A DNA stretch of 64,000 nucleotides, taken from contig CAMGZH010000007.1 of the NCBI GenBank assembly GCA_946182825.1, positions 26,965 to 90,964 on the forward strand, read 5' to 3'. The notes under the pieces are model-generated. The model saw only the letters and a list, made by a program, of their open reading frames with translations, made no database searches and had not been told where the DNA came from. A program made the position numbers and the translations under genes. This document shows, in pieces, positions 60,435 to 64,000 of the stretch (position 1 is its first letter; each line of letters opens with the position of its first letter). This stretch comes from an uncultured Lachnospiraceae bacterium. GTDB taxonomy: Bacteria; Bacillota; Clostridia; Lachnospirales; Lachnospiraceae.

Positions 60435-62177
60435 TTATTTCAGGATCATATCGCTGTTTGCCATACCACCCTTTACCATCGGCAGTACAACCTCATCTGT
60501 TGCTACCATAAATTCCAAAACCATGGACCTTCCATCCTTTTGCGCCTGGGCCGCTTGCTCCAGCGCCGGAAGGATCTCCTCCTCCTTCTCGATGCGGATG
60601 GCATCCACTCCGTAGCTTCCTGCCCATTTTGTAAAATCCAGAACATAGGGCGGGCACGCTTCGGAAGGTCCCTTACAGTTCGGCGGGCAGTCCGGCCGCT
60701 TGTTCAGGCAGACCAGTTCATAACGTTTTCCATAGAAATACTGCTGCTGCTGACGAACCATTCCAAGGAACTTATTATTGATCAGACAAACCGTCACCGG
60801 CAATTCATTGCAGACAGCCGTTGCCATTTCCTGCATGTTCATCTGCATGCCGCCATCTCCCGTGATGCATACCACAGGACGGTCCTCTCCTGCATCCCGA
60901 ATGGCCGCCTTTGCACCGATGGCTGCCGGGAAGCCAAACCCCATGGTTCCAAGTCCGCCGGAAGTGATCATCCTTGACTTACCATTCAATGGAATAAACT
61001 GACTTGCCCACATCTGATGCTGTCCTACATCCGTCACATAGGTTGCATCCCCAAAGACCTTTGCAATGGAGGTCATGATATTTTGCGGACTTACGCCCTT
61101 TGTCTTCTTCATATCCAGCGGGTGCTCTGCTTCCCACGCGCTGATCTGCTCCCGCCACTCTCCTGTTTCAAGAGGCTCCGCCCATTCCAAGAGATTGGTC
61201 AGGGCAAGCTTTGCATCGGATACCACCGGAACATCCACCACAACATTTCGGGAGATGGATGCGGTATCAATGTCCACATGGACGATCTTTGCCTTTGGTG
61301 CAAATTCGTTCAGATCTCCTGTAATCCGATCGTTAAATCTTGTACCGATGGAAAACAAAAGGTCGCACTCCATCTCTGCAATATTAGCAGCATAGCGACC
61401 GTGCATGCCGGAATTACCGATATAAAGCGGATGATCCTCCGGGATCGCACCCTTTCCCATAACCGTTGTAACCACCGGGATCTGCATCTTTTCCGCAAAA
61501 GCCGTAAGCTCCTTTTCTGCCCGGGAAATATGGATTCCCCCTCCCGCTAAGATCAATGGTCTCTTCGCGGAACGAAGAAGCTTAAAGGCCCGTTTCAGCT
61601 GGCCGATATGAACCGAAGTATTTGGCTTATAGCCCCGGATATTCACAGTCTGCGGATACTCGGACGGTCCGTTAGCCTTCTGAATATCCTTTGGAATATC
61701 CACCAGTACCGGACCCGGCTTTCCGGATCGTGCAATATAAAACGCCATCTTTAAAATACGACCGAGATCCTTGCGATCGTTGACGGTCACACCATATTTT
61801 ACAATGCTTCTTGTCATCCCCACGATATCCACTTCCTGGAAAGCATCGTTTCCGATCAGTCCCTGAGATACCTGTCCGGTAATGATCACAAGGGGAATAC
61901 TGTCATAATGAGCATCTGCAATACCGGTAATGGTATTGGTGGCTCCCGGTCCGCTTGTTACCAGGCAGACTCCCACCTTGCCGGACTGCCTTGCATATCC
62001 TTCCGCCTCATGTACAAGAGCCTGCTCATGACGCGGAAGGATCAGCCGGAACTTATCCTCCTGCTTGTACAGTTCATCCACAATATCCGTTACCATTCCA
62101 CCCGGATATCCAAAGATGGTGTCCACTCCTTCTTCCTGAAGCGCCTTTACAATCAGCTTTCTTCCTGTAATATCCAT
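60435..62177 (-). CDS. ilvB: Acetolactate synthase, catalytic (large) subunit
   Basis: A 580-residue thiamine-diphosphate enzyme making acetolactate for valine, leucine and isoleucine. The N-terminal GYPGGMVTDIVDEL with the catalytic Glu region (RHEQALVHEAEGYARQSGKVG), the FAD-fold middle and the TPP motif (GDGGMQMNMQEMATAVCNELPVTVCLINN) are visible. No leader attenuator is evident in the short gap upstream of the start. Confidence 0.95.
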   Translation of the reverse strand: MDITGRKLIVKALQEEGVDTIFGYPGGMVTDIVDELYKQEDKFRLILPRHEQALVHEAEGYARQSGKVGVCLVTSGPGATNTITGIADAHYDSIPLVIITGQVSQGLIGNDAFQEVDIVGMTRSIVKYGVTVNDRKDLGRILKMAFYIARSGKPGPVLVDIPKDIQKANGPSEYPQTVNIRGYKPNTSVHIGQLKRAFKLLRSAKRPLILAGGGIHISRAEKELTAFAEKMQIPVVTTVMGKGAIPEDHPLYIGNSGMHGRYAANIAEMECDLLFSIGTRFNDRITGDLNEFAPKAKIVHVDIDTASISRNVVVDVPVVSDAKLALTNLLEWAEPLETGEWREQISAWEAEHPLDMKKTKGVSPQNIMTSIAKVFGDATYVTDVGQHQMWASQFIPLNGKSRMITSGGLGTMGFGFPAAIGAKAAIRDAGEDRPVVCITGDGGMQMNMQEMATAVCNELPVTVCLINNKFLGMVRQQQQYFYGKRYELVCLNKRPDCPPNCKGPSEACPPYVLDFTKWAGSYGVDAIRIEKEEEILPALEQAAQAQKDGRSMVLEFMVATDEVVLPMVKGGMANSDMILK

Positions 62178-62233
62178 GTTGTTCTCTTCTTTCTCTCTGC
62201 AAAATGCTCCGCGTTTCCATCCGCAGCGCCGCT

Positions 62234-62722
62234 TTATTTTCTCTCGTATGTGGTAAATTCAAAACAGATATCAAAATAAGTCTGTTCTTCGCTCTCCTCG
62301 GTCTTCACCCATTCCGGCTTCTGATCCAGATTCGGGAAATACGCATCCGCCGCATATTCGTAATCGATCCGGGTGATATATGCCTTATCACATTTCGGAA
62401 GGAGCTGCTCGTATACACTTGCTCCTCCTACGCAAAATACCCGGTCGGGATCGTACTGTGCCAACAATTCATCCAGTTCTTCAAAATCATGTGCCACCAC
62501 AACGTTTTTACGCTGAAAACTTCTGTCTCTTGTCAGAACGATGTTCACACGGTTCGGAAGTGCCCTTCCTCCCGGAAAACTGTCCAGTGTCTTTCGCCCC
62601 ATGACGATCACATTTCCCGTGGTCACTTCCCGGAAATACTTCATATCCGCCGGGATATTCGCCAGTAGCTTTCCCTCATTACCAATGGCCCAGTTATTGT
62701 CGACTGCTGCGATTGCGATCAT
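62234..62722 (-). CDS. folA: Dihydrofolate reductase
   Basis: Reduces dihydrofolate with NADPH, 162 residues. It has AIAAVDNNWAIGNEGKLLANIPADMKYF, VIMGRKTLDSFPGGRALPNRVNIVLT and FCVGGASVYEQLLPKCDKAYITRI. It follows thyA after 15 bp, so dTMP synthesis and folate recycling are coupled. Confidence 0.96.
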   Translation of the reverse strand: MIAIAAVDNNWAIGNEGKLLANIPADMKYFREVTTGNVIVMGRKTLDSFPGGRALPNRVNIVLTRDRSFQRKNVVVAHDFEELDELLAQYDPDRVFCVGGASVYEQLLPKCDKAYITRIDYEYAADAYFPNLDQKPEWVKTEESEEQTYFDICFEFTTYERK

Positions 62723-62737
62723 TATGCGCTCCTCTCC

Positions 62738-63724
62738 TTAAATTGCAATTGGGATATTTTTAATCTGTTCGCCTGTCTCATAATTGTCCAGCCGAACATC
62801 CTGCTCTGTAAAACTGTAAAAATCCTTCTTCTCCGGATTCAGCCAGAACTGCGGTGCCGGAAGAGACGGTCTCTGAATCAGCTCCTCGATCACCTCCACA
62901 TGCCGGTCATAAATATGCGCATCTGCGATCATATGCACCAACGTGCCGGCTTTCATTCCGCAGTCCCTTGCGATCATATGAAGCAGAACGGAATACTGGC
63001 AGACATTCCAGTTATTGGCTGCAAGCACATCCTGTGACCGCTGATTCAGCACACCGTTCAATACCAGCTGTCCATCCTCCTCTGTCACGTTAAAGGTCAT
63101 GCTGTAGGCACAGGGATACAGATGCATTCCCGGCAGATCCGAGAAGGTGTACATATTGGTCAGAATTCTTCGTGAAAAAGGTGTCACCTTAAGATCAAAG
63201 AGCACCTTGTCCACCTGATCCATATAATACATTCCGTTGGCTCTGTTATAGATCACATGGGCATCATCCAGCTCCTTCGAATCGCGGATCAGCTTCTCTA
63301 CGTGATAGGTTTCATCGATCTCCAATGGCTGAAAATCGCTTCCATAAACCTGCTCGATCCCTTCTCTCTTGATATCGTTCCAGGCGTACTTCTTCTTCAT
63401 CTGATAACCGTATGCGCTTCCAATGGAACCTTCCTCATCTGCCCACTCATCCCATACGGTTGATTTCAAGTCGTGTATATTATTGGATTTGTCTTTCCAG
63501 ATCCACAACATTTCATTGGTCGCACTTTTAATAGCGGTTCTTCTCAGGGTAAGAGCCGGAAATTCTTTCTGAAGATCATACCGATTCACCACCCCGAACT
63601 TCTTAATTGTGTATGCCGGTGTTCCGTCCGGCCAGTGGGGTCTCGCCTTCTGCCCTCTTGTATCCGTACCGTTTTCAATAATATCACGGCACATATCTTT
63701 AAAAAGCTCATCTGCCAAGCTCAT
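62738..63724 (-). CDS. thyA: Thymidylate synthase
   Basis: Makes dTMP from dUMP with methylene-THF, 328 residues. The catalytic Cys is in the sequence HLYPCAYSMTFNV (near residue 205), where many ThyA proteins have PCH. The QRSQDVLAANNWNVCQYSVLLHMIA and ADAHIYDRHVE motifs are intact. AGGAGGAAAGAC precedes the ATG. It is the first gene of the thyA-folA unit. Confidence 0.95.
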   Translation of the reverse strand: MSLADELFKDMCRDIIENGTDTRGQKARPHWPDGTPAYTIKKFGVVNRYDLQKEFPALTLRRTAIKSATNEMLWIWKDKSNNIHDLKSTVWDEWADEEGSIGSAYGYQMKKKYAWNDIKREGIEQVYGSDFQPLEIDETYHVEKLIRDSKELDDAHVIYNRANGMYYMDQVDKVLFDLKVTPFSRRILTNMYTFSDLPGMHLYPCAYSMTFNVTEEDGQLVLNGVLNQRSQDVLAANNWNVCQYSVLLHMIARDCGMKAGTLVHMIADAHIYDRHVEVIEELIQRPSLPAPQFWLNPEKKDFYSFTEQDVRLDNYETGEQIKNIPIAI

Positions 63725-63746
63725 GTCTTTCCTCCTGATTCTAATC

Positions 63747-63764
63747 GGGTAAGCTAATTTACCC
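63747..63764 (-). promoter_or_regulatory. Inverted repeat in the thyA leader
   Basis: GGGTAA and TTACCC with a 6-base spacer, 22 bases before the thyA ATG and downstream of the predicted promoter. It could be an operator or a small 5' UTR hairpin. Confidence 0.4.
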
Positions 63765-63776
63765 TATTTGATGTAT

Positions 63777-63805
63777 ATTTTAGCAAATATGCCCCCTTTA
63801 CACAA
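63777..63805 (-). promoter_or_regulatory. Promoter of thyA-folA
   Basis: TTGTGT and TAAAAT with a 17-base spacer on the - strand, about 52 bases before the thyA ATG. Confidence 0.65.
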
Positions 63806-63845
63806 TGACCGGCCATCTTTCTCTCCTCTGCATTATCTGCGAATC

Positions 63846-63870
63846 AAAAAAAGATGCACCAACGTGCACC
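63846..63870 (-). terminator. Second terminator behind the tRNA
   Basis: A 7-bp stem GGTGCAC/GTGCATC (one G-T pair) with a 4-base loop, then seven T on the - strand. Confidence 0.75.
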
Positions 63871-63897
63871 TTCCTTCCCTCGCCCATAATTCCTAAC

Positions 63898-63934
63898 AAA
63901 AAACCGGAACACCTGCATACATCAGGCATTCCGG
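63898..63934 (-). terminator. Terminator behind tRNA-Gly
   Basis: Arms CCGGAATGCCTG and CAGGTGTTCCGG with a 7-base loop, followed by TTTTTTG on the - strand, 14 bp behind the tRNA. Confidence 0.9.
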
Positions 63935-63947
63935 CTCTTAACAGAAG

Positions 63948-64000
63948 AGCGATAGACGGGGCTCGAACCCGCGGTCTCGACCTTGGCAAGGTCGCGCGTT
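63948..64000 (-). tRNA. tRNA-Gly (GCC), 3' part
   Basis: The 3' 53 bases of a tRNA on the - strand; the 5' end lies beyond the window. The anticodon stem CGACC/GGTCG encloses loop TTGCCAA, anticodon GCC. The T arm GGTTCGAGCC and acceptor strand CTATCGC are present, with U as discriminator, normal for bacterial tRNA-Gly. The CCA end is not encoded. Confidence 0.9.

Noticed and set aside
63798..63989. Short ORF on the - strand over the tRNA and its terminators
   Set aside because: It covers a tRNA and two terminators and has no ribosome site.
1..64000. CRISPR, prophage, insertion sequence or origin
   Set aside because: No repeat-spacer pattern, transposase, integrase, phage structural gene or DnaA-box cluster was found on either strand.

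Overview
The window looks like a chromosomal stretch of an anaerobic, butyrate-forming Clostridia, most likely a Lachnospiraceae member. Supporting signs are FabK instead of FabI, a thl-hbd-bcd-etfB-etfA butyrate operon, DUF4317 and DUF4250 proteins, a YerC/PcrA pair, PyrK/PyrD, strong AGGAGG ribosome binding sites, low-GC intergenic regions and roughly even GC in genes. No phage, insertion sequence, CRISPR array or rRNA was seen. The only tRNA is a truncated tRNA-Gly(GCC) at the right edge.

Layout. 1-5.5 kb (+): the end of a type II fatty-acid operon (fabK', fabD, fabG, fabF, fabZ), a terminator, then a FabT-like MarR regulator behind a 13-bp palindrome and a cytosolic sugar-binding-like domain protein. 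5.5-12.1 kb (-): a protein-quality-control operon (tig, clpP, clpX, engB) running into a zinc/manganese-type ABC transporter. 12.1-20 kb (mostly -): DJ-1/PfpI, CYTH, DUF1653, an exported PI-PLC-like protein, a degenerate GGDEF/EAL protein, an exported tyrosine-phosphatase-like protein, rlmD and a small acidic membrane protein. 20-25.2 kb (-): pcrA, yerC, asnA, asnS. 25.3-28.6 kb: DUF4317 (+), then membrane and hydrolase proteins and DUF4250 (-). 28.6-32.4 kb (-): purM-purN-purD and a separate purE. 32.4-40.7 kb (-): an M29-type aminopeptidase, and a pyrimidine operon (lipoprotein, pyrC, pyrF, pyrK, pyrD, pyrE, vanZ-like, small membrane protein). 40.8-42.1 kb (+): a CNNM/CorC-type protein.

42.1-52.7 kb (-) is the most unusual region: a compact Flp/Tad-like pilus locus. 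It has a TadA/CpaF ATPase, one TadB/C-type membrane protein, several very small hydrophobic proteins and pseudopilin-like proteins, and ends in a 1,945-residue exported beta-helix/Fn3-like protein. Four of the small proteins begin directly with an Flp-pilin-like E/Q/D-Y-G motif and lack a cleavable leader, and no prepilin peptidase is present. The operon is preceded by a 20-codon leader ORF with a strong Shine-Dalgarno, overlapping an intrinsic terminator, which suggests attenuation control.

52.8-64 kb: cyclophilin (+), Mrp/Nbp35-type Fe-S carrier (-), the butyrate operon with a near-perfect Rex operator upstream of thl (-), ilvB-ilvN, folA, thyA and the tRNA (-). All functional calls come from reading the sequence and motif recognition only; no database search was run.
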